A stretch of 22,051 bases of DNA from Clostridiales bacterium (GTDB lineage Bacteria; Bacillota; Clostridia; Oscillospirales; Oscillospiraceae), in NCBI GenBank assembly GCA_021203685.1, contig JAJQAS010000285.1, positions 22,946 through 44,996 of the forward strand, in the 5' to 3' direction. The notes beneath the pieces were generated by a model. It was not told where the DNA came from. It did not search any database and saw nothing but the letters and a program-made list of their open reading frames with translations. Positions 15,767 to 22,033 of this stretch are shown piece by piece; position 1 is the stretch's first letter, and each line of letters begins with the position of its first letter. A program made the translations under genes and the position numbers.

Positions 15767-15801
15767 ATTGCACATTGCACATTGCTAATTGCAAATTGAC
15801 T
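15767..15801 (-). repeat. Heptamer array B (5 x 7 bp, unit NNGCAAT) at ribBA stop codon
   Basis: Read on the minus strand the five units are AGTCAAT, TTGCAAT, TAGCAAT, GTGCAAT, GTGCAAT. The last base of the ribBA stop TAA (15803-15801) is the first base of the array. It lies inside the rib operon, between ribBA and ribH, and nearly repeats array A. Confidence 0.85.
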
Positions 15802-17012
15802 TACACTTTGATTTGCGTGAAAATATGTCCCATCTTCTTCTGCTTCGTTTTCAGATAGAAGGAGTCGTACCGCTGGGGCGGCACCTCGATGGGTACCCGC
15901 TCCCGAATTTCCAGCCCGAAGCCGGACAGCCCGTAGACCTTGTCCGGGTTGTTGGTCAGCAGCCGCAGGGACTTCACCCCCAGGTCAGCCAAAATCTGTG
16001 CCCCCACCCAGTACTCCCGGAGATCGGGGGCGAAGCCCAGCCGGACGTTGGCCTCCACCGTGTCCAGCCCCTGCTCCTGGAGCTCGTAGGCTTTCAGCTT
16101 GTTGATAAGGCCGATGCCCCGGCCCTCCTGCCGCATATAGAGGACAACGCCCCGCCCTTCCTGCTCCACCTGGGTCATGGCCTGCTGGAGCTGCAAGCCG
16201 CAGTCGCACCGGAGGGAACCGAAGGTGTCCCCGGTGAGACACTCCGAGTGGACCCGGCAGAGGACGTTTTCCCCGTCGCCCAGGTCGCCCTTCACCAGGG
16301 CCAGGTGGTGTTCCCCGGTCAGGTCGTTGACGTAGCCGTAGATTTGGAACTGTCCGTACTGGGTGGGCAGCTTGGCGCAGGCTTCCCGAACCACATGCTT
16401 TTCGTGGACGCGCAGGTAGTCCTGGAGGTCGTGGATGGTGACGACCTTCAGGCCCAGCTCCTTCGCCAGCGCCAGCAGCTCGGTGGTGCGCATCATGGTA
16501 CCGTCCTCCCGCATGATCTCGCAGCAGAGGCCGCACTCCTCCAGCCCTGCCAGGCGGCACAAATCCACCGTGGCCTCGGTGTGGCCGCTGCGGGTCAGCA
16601 CGCCGCCCCGCCGGGCCACCAGCGGGAACACATGGCCGGGGCGGCGCAGCTCCTCCGGCCTGGTGGCCGGGTCCACACACTTGCGGCAGGTGTACCCCCG
16701 CTCGGCGGCGGAGATGCCGGTGGTGGTGTCCACATGGTCGATGGACACGGTGAAGGCGGTGGAGTGGTTGTCGGTGTTCACCTTGACCATCTGCTCCAGG
16801 CCCAGCCGGGCCGTCACCGCCTCGCTCATGGGAGTGCAAATCAGCCCTTTGGCGTGGACGGCCATAAAGTTGACGTTCTCCGTAGTGGCGAACCGGGCCG
16901 CACAGATCATGTCCCCCTCGTTCTCCCGGTCCGGGTCGTCGATGCAGACGACAATGCGCCCGGAGCGCAGGTCGTCCAGCGCTTCCTCAATGGTGTTGTA
17001 GTCACGTTCCAT
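15801..17012 (-). CDS. ribBA: Bifunctional DHBP synthase / GTP cyclohydrolase II
   Basis: Supplies both starting branches of riboflavin synthesis: 3,4-dihydroxy-2-butanone 4-phosphate from ribulose 5-phosphate, and 2,5-diamino-6-ribosylamino-pyrimidinone 5'-phosphate from GTP. The 403-residue fusion has RibB at about 1-200 (DDPDRENEGDM acidic loop, TTTGISAAER, RRPGHVFPL, RSGHTEATVDL) and RibA at about 205-403. The RibA zinc site is visible as Cys258, Cys269 and Cys271 in HSECLTGDTFGSLRCDCG, followed by YMRQEGRGIGL. The start at 17012 has an AGAGGGA ribosome binding site and lies 19 bp after the ribE stop. Both active sites look intact. Confidence 0.97.
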   Translation of the reverse strand: MERDYNTIEEALDDLRSGRIVVCIDDPDRENEGDMICAARFATTENVNFMAVHAKGLICTPMSEAVTARLGLEQMVKVNTDNHSTAFTVSIDHVDTTTGISAAERGYTCRKCVDPATRPEELRRPGHVFPLVARRGGVLTRSGHTEATVDLCRLAGLEECGLCCEIMREDGTMMRTTELLALAKELGLKVVTIHDLQDYLRVHEKHVVREACAKLPTQYGQFQIYGYVNDLTGEHHLALVKGDLGDGENVLCRVHSECLTGDTFGSLRCDCGLQLQQAMTQVEQEGRGVVLYMRQEGRGIGLINKLKAYELQEQGLDTVEANVRLGFAPDLREYWVGAQILADLGVKSLRLLTNNPDKVYGLSGFGLEIRERVPIEVPPQRYDSFYLKTKQKKMGHIFTQIKV

Positions 17013-17031
17013 TCAAAGTCCCTCTTTTCAT

Positions 17032-17688
17032 TCAGAATCCGTACTCTTTCAAAAAATCCATGGTCAGCGTGCCTTCTGCCTGGGGAGCGGGTGCAGCGGA
17101 CTGTTGGCTCAGCAGCTTTTCCACATACTTCCCCACGATGTCCGTCTCCAGGTTGACCACGTCCCCAGGCTTTTTCCGCAGAAGGGTGGTCTCCGCCCCA
17201 GTGTGGGGGATGACGGACACCTGAAAGTCCCGCTCCGTCACCTCGGCCACGGTCAGGCTGACGCCGTCGATGGCGATGGAGCCTTTCTCCACCACCAGCC
17301 GCAAAATGTCCGCTCCGGCACGAATTTTGACCCAGACGGCGTTTTCCTCCCGCCGCAGGGCGGTGACAGAGCCAGTGCCGTCGATGTGACCGGCCACCAT
17401 ATGCCCCCCAAATCGTCCGTCGGCGGGCATGGCCCGCTCTAAATTCACCAGGTCGCCGGGGCGGCAGCTTCCCAAGCTGCTGCGGCGGGCGGTCTCGGCC
17501 ATGATGTCCGCCGTGAAGCCCTCCGGCTCCAGGGCGATCACCGTCAGGCACACGCCGTTCACCGCGATGCTGTCGCCGATTTTCGTTCCCTCCAGCACCT
17601 TTTTGGCCCGGATGGAAAGCTGCCCGGAGACGCCGCTCAGCGTCAGCCGCCGGACGCTGCCCAGTTCCTCAATCAGTCCTGTAAACAT
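17032..17688 (-). CDS. ribE: Riboflavin synthase alpha chain
   Basis: Dismutates two molecules of 6,7-dimethyl-8-ribityllumazine to riboflavin and the ribityl-aminouracil precursor. The predicted 218-residue protein begins with the invariant MFTGLIEELG and contains two lumazine-binding barrel repeats (about 1-97 and 98-195), each with a GDSIAVNGVCLTV- or KGSIAIDGVSLTV-type strand; the second repeat is preceded by GGHMVAGHIDGTG. The ATG at 17688 follows GGAGGACAG and overlaps the end of ribD by 16 bp, so translation is probably coupled. A tail rich in Ala, Gln and Pro follows the second barrel. Confidence 0.96.
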   Translation of the reverse strand: MFTGLIEELGSVRRLTLSGVSGQLSIRAKKVLEGTKIGDSIAVNGVCLTVIALEPEGFTADIMAETARRSSLGSCRPGDLVNLERAMPADGRFGGHMVAGHIDGTGSVTALRREENAVWVKIRAGADILRLVVEKGSIAIDGVSLTVAEVTERDFQVSVIPHTGAETTLLRKKPGDVVNLETDIVGKYVEKLLSQQSAAPAPQAEGTLTMDFLKEYGF

Positions 17689-18782
17689 CCTCTGTCCTCC
17701 TTCACCCGGTAATCCAGCAGCAGGTCGTCCCCGATTTGGCTGACCGCCGCCAGATCCAGCCGCCACGCCTGGTCCGGCAGAGCCACGCCAGCCCCCTCCA
17801 CCGGGGACTTGCCGCCCCCGCCGAACAGCTTGGGGGCCACGAACGCCTTGACCTCCCGGACGATGCCCGCCCGGAGGGTGCTCTCGTTGAGGGTGCCGCC
17901 GCCCTCCAGCAAAACGCTGTCGATGCCCATCGCCCCCAGCGCCCCCATCAGCGCGGGCAGATTTACCTTCCCATCATCGGCAGGGCAGGGGAGCACCTGC
18001 ACTCCCAGATTTTCCAGCGCTGCCCGTTTCGCCGGGGCAGGGCTGCCGCCGCAGGCCACGACGGTTTTGTACTGCCCGGCGGTGGCACAGATGCGGCTGT
18101 CCAGCGGGATACGCAGGCGGCTGTCGCAGATGATGCGAACCGGGCTGCGTCTGCCCTCCAGCCGCACGTTCAGCATCGGGTCGTCCGCCAGCACGGTGCC
18201 GATACCCGCCATAATGCCGGAGTAGGCAGCCCGCAGTTCCTGCACCTTCTGCCGGGCGGGTTCCCCGGTGATCCACTTGGAGGCCCCGGCGCGGGTGGCG
18301 ATCTTGCCGTCCGCCGTCATGGCATATTTCATCACCACATAGGGGGTTTTCGTGGTGATGTAGTGGAAGAACACCGGGTTCAGTTTGTCGCACTCTCCCC
18401 GCAGGAAGTCCTCAGTCACCTCTACGCCGTGTTCCCGGAGGATTTGTACCCCCTTGCCCGCCACCAGCGGGTTGGGGTCCCGGGAGCCGACGAACACCCG
18501 CGCAATGCCGCTCTCCAAAATCGCCTGGGTGCAGGGGGGCTGCCGCCCGTAGTGACAGCATGGCTCCAGCGTCACGTACATGGTGGCCCCCTCCGCGCTC
18601 TCCCGGAGGGAGGCAAGGGCGTTCCGCTCTGCGTGCAGCTCGCCGTATCTGGCGTGATAACCCTCGCCGATGATGCGTTTGTCCTTGACGATGACCGCCC
18701 CTACCAGCGGGTTGGGGTTGGTCCAGCCGGCGCCCCGCCGGGCCAGGTCGATGGCCCGGCGCATATAGTCCTGGTCTGTCAT
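17673..18782 (-). CDS. ribD: Bifunctional riboflavin deaminase/reductase RibD
   Basis: Deaminates and then reduces the pyrimidine intermediate made by RibA. Start chosen at 18782, which gives MTDQDYMRRAIDLA, the usual N-terminus; an in-frame ATG 36 bp upstream adds residues not typical of the family. The 369-residue protein has the zinc deaminase domain (about 1-145) with His50-Ala-Glu52 and Cys75/Cys84 in EPCCHYGRQPPC, and a dihydrofolate-reductase-like domain (about 146-369) with MKYAMTADGKIATR, SKWITGE and a late LLEGGGTLN motif. It is the first gene of the operon, about 240 nt downstream of the FMN aptamer. Confidence 0.96.
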   Translation of the reverse strand: MTDQDYMRRAIDLARRGAGWTNPNPLVGAVIVKDKRIIGEGYHARYGELHAERNALASLRESAEGATMYVTLEPCCHYGRQPPCTQAILESGIARVFVGSRDPNPLVAGKGVQILREHGVEVTEDFLRGECDKLNPVFFHYITTKTPYVVMKYAMTADGKIATRAGASKWITGEPARQKVQELRAAYSGIMAGIGTVLADDPMLNVRLEGRRSPVRIICDSRLRIPLDSRICATAGQYKTVVACGGSPAPAKRAALENLGVQVLPCPADDGKVNLPALMGALGAMGIDSVLLEGGGTLNESTLRAGIVREVKAFVAPKLFGGGGKSPVEGAGVALPDQAWRLDLAAVSQIGDDLLLDYRVKEDRGCLQD

Positions 18783-18857
18783 AGTTTCGCCTGCCTTTCG
18801 TTCTGAAAAAATTAGCACGATTAGTGTGGTGCTGTTTTCGTATCCCCCTCAGCGCAC

Positions 18858-18895
18858 AAAAAACGCGCCCTGCGGAAACTCTCTCCACAGGGCGC
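18858..18895 (-). terminator. Second terminator in the rib leader
   Basis: On the minus strand GCGCCCTGTGG pairs with CCGCAGGGCGC (11 bp, one G-U pair, 9-nt loop), followed by G and six T (A-run at 18858-18863). It lies about 75 bp before the ribD start and downstream of another complete terminator. Confidence 0.85.
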
Positions 18896-18935
18896 AATGG
18901 TTGGCATAAGCTAACTTTCACTGCGTTACTGAAAC

Positions 18936-18969
18936 AAAAAAGCTCTGAAATGGCATCCCATCCCAGAGC
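18936..18969 (-). terminator. First terminator in the rib leader (probable riboswitch expression platform)
   Basis: On the minus strand GCTCTG pairs with CAGAGC; two G-U pairs and an ATGG/CCAT inner stem extend this to 12 bp with a GATG loop, followed by six T. It is the closest terminator downstream of the FMN aptamer (about 60 nt). Confidence 0.85.
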
Positions 18970-19029
18970 GCGGACTGCTTCCACCTCACCCGACAAAACA
19001 GGAAAAGGGGAGAGCGGTCACTTTCTTCT

Positions 19030-19128
19030 TTCATCCAGACTATACTGTCGGCCCCGGAGTTCCACCGGATCATGCCTTTCGGCTCGCGGGCTATACCGCC
19101 GGTAGGGACTTGCACCCTGCCCTGAAGA
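19030..19128 (-). promoter_or_regulatory. FMN riboswitch (RFN element)
   Basis: On the minus strand the aptamer reads CTTCAGGGCAGGGTGCAAGT, then ACCGGCGGTATAGCCCGCGA, then GATCCGGTGGAACTCCGG and finally GCCGACAGTATAGTCTGGATG, matching the conserved RFN landmarks in order. Binding of FMN should favour termination ahead of ribD, giving feedback control of the whole operon. Confidence 0.96.
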
Positions 19129-19149
19129 ATTATTCCGTTCACTGGGGTC

Positions 19150-19178
19150 ATTATACGCCGCTGTGGGCCGCTTGTAAA
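19150..19178 (-). promoter_or_regulatory. Sigma-A promoter of the rib operon
   Basis: On the minus strand TTTACA (19178-19173), 17 bp, TATAAT (19155-19150). The transcript starts just ahead of the FMN aptamer. It is divergent from the cysE promoter, whose -35 box is 64 bp away. Confidence 0.88.
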
Positions 19179-19241
19179 CCCCCAATCTGAAATTTTTGCG
19201 CGTCCCACCCAATAAACCCACTAACCTACTTGCAAAACCAG

Positions 19242-19270
19242 TTGACAAAGCACGCAAACCCTCGTATAAT
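19242..19270 (+). promoter_or_regulatory. Sigma-A promoter of the serine acetyltransferase gene
   Basis: TTGACA (19242-19247), 17 bp, TATAAT (19265-19270): a perfect match to consensus in boxes and spacing. Confidence 0.92.
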
Positions 19271-19288
19271 CATAACAATAGAAGTGAA

Positions 19289-19328
19289 CACGGAAGGGGA
19301 GCCGCGTGACGGCTCCTTTGGTTCCGTT
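19289..19328 (+). other. Leader hairpin upstream of cysE
   Basis: GGAGCCG (19298-19304) and CGGCTCC (19310-19316) form a perfect 7-bp stem with a CGTGA loop, and an outer ACGGAA/TTCCGT pairing (about 19290-19328) can extend it across a short internal loop. The ribosome binding site GGGGGAGG lies immediately after the structure. The T-tract is too short for an intrinsic terminator. A role in translation control is possible but unsupported. Confidence 0.5.
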
Positions 19329-19345
19329 TGGGGGAGGTCGTTCCT

Positions 19346-20290
19346 ATGTCCACGGATATGGAGTCCAAAATCAAAGGCATTGTGGACTATATCGTGGCCG
19401 ACGCGGAGGCGGAGCATCGGCTGAAAAATCTGTCCATCCACTTGCAGCCAGACAAGCGGGTCATCATCGGGATTCTGGAAAAGCTCCAAATCATCCTCTT
19501 TCCCGCTCACTTCGGCAGGAAAAAGGTCAGCGAGTTCGCCGTCAAATACGAGCTGGGCGGGCTGGTGGAGGAGGTCTACACCGACCTGACCGATCAGATC
19601 ACCCTGGCCCTGCTCCACAGCGAGGCATACGCCGACCTGCCCAAGCGGGAGCGCAAGCAGGTGGCCGCAGGGCTGGCGGAGCAGTTTCTGGACACCCTGC
19701 CCCGGCTGCGGGACTACCTGAAAATGGACATTCAGGCGGGTTTCGAGGGGGACCCCGCCGCCTTCAACACCGATGAGATCATCTTCTCCTATCCCGGTTT
19801 CTATGCCATCATGGTCAACCGGCTGGCCCATGAGCTGCACCTGCTCAAGGTGCCGCTGATCCCCCGCATCATGACCGAGCACGCCCACGGACAGACCGGC
19901 ATCGACATCCACCCCGGGGCCACCATCGGGCGGTACTTCTTCATCGACCACGGCACCGGCGTGGTCATCGGGGAGACCACCACCATCGGCGACAGGGTAA
20001 AGATCTACCAGGGCGTCACCCTGGGCGGCCTGTCCACCCGGGCGGGTCAGGGCCTGCGCAGCGTCAAGCGTCACCCCACCATCGAGGACGACGTGACCAT
20101 CTACTCCAACGCCTCCATTTTGGGGGGTGAGACGGTCATCGGCAAAGGCTGCGTCATCGGCGGCAACGCCTTTATCACCCAGTCCGTCCCGCCCCATACG
20201 CGGGTCAGCATCCGCACCCCGGAGCTGCTGTATAAACCGGATGAGTTCTGTGTCACCGACCAGAGCGAGTATTGGACTTACGAGATTTAA
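19346..20290 (+). CDS. cysE: Serine O-acetyltransferase (CysE/EpsC family)
   Basis: Transfers acetyl from acetyl-CoA to L-serine to give O-acetylserine, the cysteine precursor. The protein has 314 residues. The N-terminal half (to about 185) is the helical domain seen in the longer EpsC-type enzymes, with SYPGFYAIMVNRLAHELH just before the catalytic part. The left-handed beta-helix follows with hexapeptide repeats (GIDIHPGATIGRYFFIDHGT, GVVIGETTTIGDRVKIYQG, DDVTIYSNASILGGETVIGK), including the catalytic His in DHGT. The ATG at 19346 follows GGGGGAGGTCG; an upstream TTG at 19328 lies before that site and was rejected. No cysK lies next to it, and the rib operon is divergent. Confidence 0.93.
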   Translation: MSTDMESKIKGIVDYIVADAEAEHRLKNLSIHLQPDKRVIIGILEKLQIILFPAHFGRKKVSEFAVKYELGGLVEEVYTDLTDQITLALLHSEAYADLPKRERKQVAAGLAEQFLDTLPRLRDYLKMDIQAGFEGDPAAFNTDEIIFSYPGFYAIMVNRLAHELHLLKVPLIPRIMTEHAHGQTGIDIHPGATIGRYFFIDHGTGVVIGETTTIGDRVKIYQGVTLGGLSTRAGQGLRSVKRHPTIEDDVTIYSNASILGGETVIGKGCVIGGNAFITQSVPPHTRVSIRTPELLYKPDEFCVTDQSEYWTYEI

Positions 20291-20304
20291 AGTTGCAGAA
20301 AGAT

Positions 20305-20355
20305 AAAAAAACGAGCCATGCCCAGGCACTTCCGCCGGGTATGGCTCGCATTTTT
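20305..20355 (+). terminator. Bidirectional terminator between cysE and hypB
   Basis: CGAGCCATGCCC (20312-20323) pairs with GGGTATGGCTCG (20337-20348), 12 bp with one G-U pair. It is flanked by five T on the plus side (20351-20355) and by seven A on the other (20305-20311), so it can work for both convergent genes. Confidence 0.92.
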
Positions 20356-20374
20356 CGTGTTTTGCTGTTTCGCT

Positions 20375-20409
20375 CTGGCCGCTAGTCACTAACCACTGGC
20401 CACTATCAC
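20375..20409 (-). repeat. Heptamer array C (5 x 7 bp, unit TGRYYAG) at hypB stop codon
   Basis: On the minus strand the units are GTGATAG, TGGCCAG, TGGTTAG, TGACTAG, CGGCCAG. The hypB stop TGA (20408-20406) lies within the first unit. The unit differs from arrays A/B and D/E, but period, copy number and position relative to the stop are the same. Confidence 0.75.
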
Positions 20410-21068
20410 GCCTTTCCCAGCTTTTCCTCCACCTTGCCCGTCAGCCAGGCCACGAAGGGCTCCATGCCCTCGCCGGTGCGGGAGGACACCGGGAACACCC
20501 GGACGTTGGGGTTCACGCCTTTGGCGTTGTCCGTCACCCGCTGGGGGTCGAAGTCGAAGTAGGGGAGCATGTCGTATTTGTGCAGCACCAGTCCGTCGCA
20601 GGTGGCAAACATCAGGGGGTACTTCTCCACCTTGTCGTCCCCCTCCGGGATGGACAGCACCGCCACACGGAAGTCCTCGCCAATGTTAAACTCGGCGGGG
20701 CAGACCAGGTTGCCGATGTTCTCCACGAAAATCACGTCCAAATCGCCCAACTCAAACAGGGGCAGGATGTTCTGGATGGACATGGCCTCGATGTGGCAGG
20801 CCCCCTGGGTCTGGAGCTGGACGCAGGGAACGCCCATGCCCTGCATGGTCTCCGCGTCGATCTGCCCGGCGATGTCGCCCTCGATGACGCCCACCCGGTA
20901 GCGGGGAGACAGCGCCCGGATGAGGCCCATAATGAGGTTGGTTTTCCCCGCGCCGGGGGACCCCATCACGTTGACCAGACAGACCCGCTGCTGCGTCAGC
21001 AGGTCCTTGACCGCCTGACTGACATCCTCGTTCCACTCCATGACCTGCTTGACGACCTTGATTTCCAT
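20406..21068 (-). CDS. hypB: Nickel-insertion GTPase HypB
   Basis: SIMIBI-class GTPase that helps deliver nickel to [NiFe] hydrogenase (and in some bacteria urease), normally with HypA. The 220-residue protein has the P-loop GSPGAGKT at 36-43, the EGDI segment, ENIGNLVCPA, and the G-domain metal site visible as Cys91-His92 and Cys123. There is no N-terminal His-rich stretch or CxxCGC-type high-affinity nickel motif. The guanine-specificity NKxD motif reads HKYD (163-166), an unusual substitution. The ATG at 21068 follows GGAGGCGG. hypA and hydrogenase genes are not in the window, so its client cannot be read from context. Confidence 0.93.
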   Translation of the reverse strand: MEIKVVKQVMEWNEDVSQAVKDLLTQQRVCLVNVMGSPGAGKTNLIMGLIRALSPRYRVGVIEGDIAGQIDAETMQGMGVPCVQLQTQGACHIEAMSIQNILPLFELGDLDVIFVENIGNLVCPAEFNIGEDFRVAVLSIPEGDDKVEKYPLMFATCDGLVLHKYDMLPYFDFDPQRVTDNAKGVNPNVRVFPVSSRTGEGMEPFVAWLTGKVEEKLGKA

Positions 21069-21100
21069 TGTTCCGCCTCCATAGGGTTCAAATTCACGCT

Positions 21101-21129
21101 ATTATATCATTGGATGACGGAAAACACAA
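21101..21129 (-). promoter_or_regulatory. Probable promoter of hypB
   Basis: On the minus strand a perfect TATAAT (21106-21101) is preceded at 17 bp by TTGTGT (21129-21124), a partial -35 match. Heptamer array D lies 10 bp beyond the -35 box. Confidence 0.65.
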
Positions 21130-21138
21130 GACATTTTA

Positions 21139-21173
21139 TTGAGCTATTAGCCATTAGCCGTTAGCTGTTCGTC
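21139..21173 (+). repeat. Heptamer array D (5 x 7 bp, unit NTTAGCY)
   Basis: Units on the plus strand: TTGAGCT, ATTAGCC, ATTAGCC, GTTAGCT, GTTCGTC. It is the only array not at a visible stop codon; it lies just upstream of the hypB promoter and is inverted relative to array E. Confidence 0.8.
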
Positions 21174-21284
21174 AGGCATTTCCAGGGAAAAGCATACAGC
21201 TCAAAGGGAAATCGACGGACAAAATCACAGTCGTTTGCAAAACGCACAGACCCAAAGCGCAACGCTTAAAACCATGCGCCGCCA

Positions 21285-21319
21285 GGCTGAGAGCTAATAG
21301 CGAAAAGCTAACAGCTCAA
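21285..21319 (-). repeat. Heptamer array E (5 x 7 bp, unit NTTAGCY) over the stop codon of the DUF6512-like gene
   Basis: Units on the minus strand: TTGAGCT, GTTAGCT, TTTCGCT, ATTAGCT, CTCAGCC. The gene's stop TAG (21310-21308) and its last codons (Leu-Ser-Cys) are made of array sequence. Its first unit is identical to that of array D, in opposite orientation. Confidence 0.8.
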
Positions 21320-21834
21320 ATGCACCCATGCGTCCGCCAGACTGGGGTCGTTGAACAGCGTCCCCCTGGGCGGGGTCAGGGTAAAGGCCAGCAGCACACC
21401 GACAGCAAGGATGTACAGCCCAGCCAGCAGCGAGAGACTACTCCGGGGCACGGGCAGCCACCGCCGCAGGGGAAAGTAAGCGGCGATGGTCACCACGAAA
21501 AGCGCCAGATCCACCGCCAGCAGCCGCCCGCCCAGCACAACATGATAGCTCCACGCTGCAACCAGCATCCCCGCGCAGCACAGCAGGATGGCGGTCAGGC
21601 CGCCAGCGCGCCGCTCCTTGGAGTAAAACGCGAACTCCACCAGCAGCAGGGGCCAGAAGATGAGCTTGACGTGTTCCCAGATGCTCTCGTTCACCGGGGA
21701 GAGGAACTCCGTCAAAATGCTGGGCCAGAGGCCAAAGAGGCCGTGCAGGCCCACCCCAGCAGCAGCGCCGCCGCGAAGGGCGGCAGACAGCGTTTGATTT
21801 CCGCAATGGGTATCCGTTCCCTGAGTTGCTCCAT
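21308..21834 (-). pseudogene. DUF6512-like membrane protein, interrupted by a frameshift
   Basis: Translation from the ATG at 21834, which follows AGGGAGGCG, gives MEQLRERIPIAEIKRC and a hydrophobic segment, but runs into GWACTASLASG and stops at 21712. From about position 21757 the neighbouring frame encodes GLHGLFGLWPSILTEFLSPV, then NESIWEHVKLIFWPLLLVEF and further hydrophobic segments to the stop at 21308. Adding one base at the C-run 21754-21757 (GGGG on the coding strand) would join the two parts into a 175-residue protein with about five membrane segments. The VNESIWEHVKL motif fits my recollection of the DUF6512 family of small Firmicute membrane proteins; function unknown. It could be a genuine mutation or a sequencing error. 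Confidence 0.7.
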
Positions 21835-21904
21835 AACGCGCCTCCCTCTGATTCGTCTGGGATACCCTATGCAGAAAAGCCGAAAATAGACCGCCCCGGC
21901 GGCG

Positions 21905-21946
21905 AAAAACGAGGCCCGGAACCCCAAAAGGCTCCGAACCTCGTTT
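21905..21946 (-). terminator. Terminator-like hairpin upstream of the DUF6512-like gene
   Basis: ACGAGG (21909-21914) pairs with CCTCGT (21939-21944), with an inner CGGA/TCCG helix. On the minus strand it is followed by five T. It may end an upstream minus-strand gene beyond the window, or attenuate this one. No coding region was found between 21835 and 22051. Confidence 0.5.
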
Positions 21947-22009
21947 GTGTTCGATGATTGGCTTCCCTGTGCAGGAACGCCCTGCCGATTCTGCACCCTG
22001 TAGGGGCGG

Positions 22010-22033
22010 CCCGTGTGTCAAGAGACACATGGG
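22010..22033. repeat. Hairpin, possible REP-like intergenic element
   Basis: CCCGTGTGTC (22010-22019) and GACACATGGG (22024-22033) form a 10-bp stem with one G-U pair and a 4-nt loop. The adjoining CTGTAGGGGCGGCCC is palindromic GC-rich sequence of the kind found in intergenic repeats of related genomes, but only one copy is in the window, so repetitiveness is inferred. Confidence 0.35.

Noticed and set aside
15789..17156. 455-codon plus-strand open frame opposite ribBA
   Set aside because: Shadow of ribBA, whose zinc site and domain motifs on the minus strand are complete.
21320..21889. 189-codon plus-strand open frame at the right end
   Set aside because: Gln/His/Pro-rich shadow of the minus-strand membrane protein, with no ribosome binding site.
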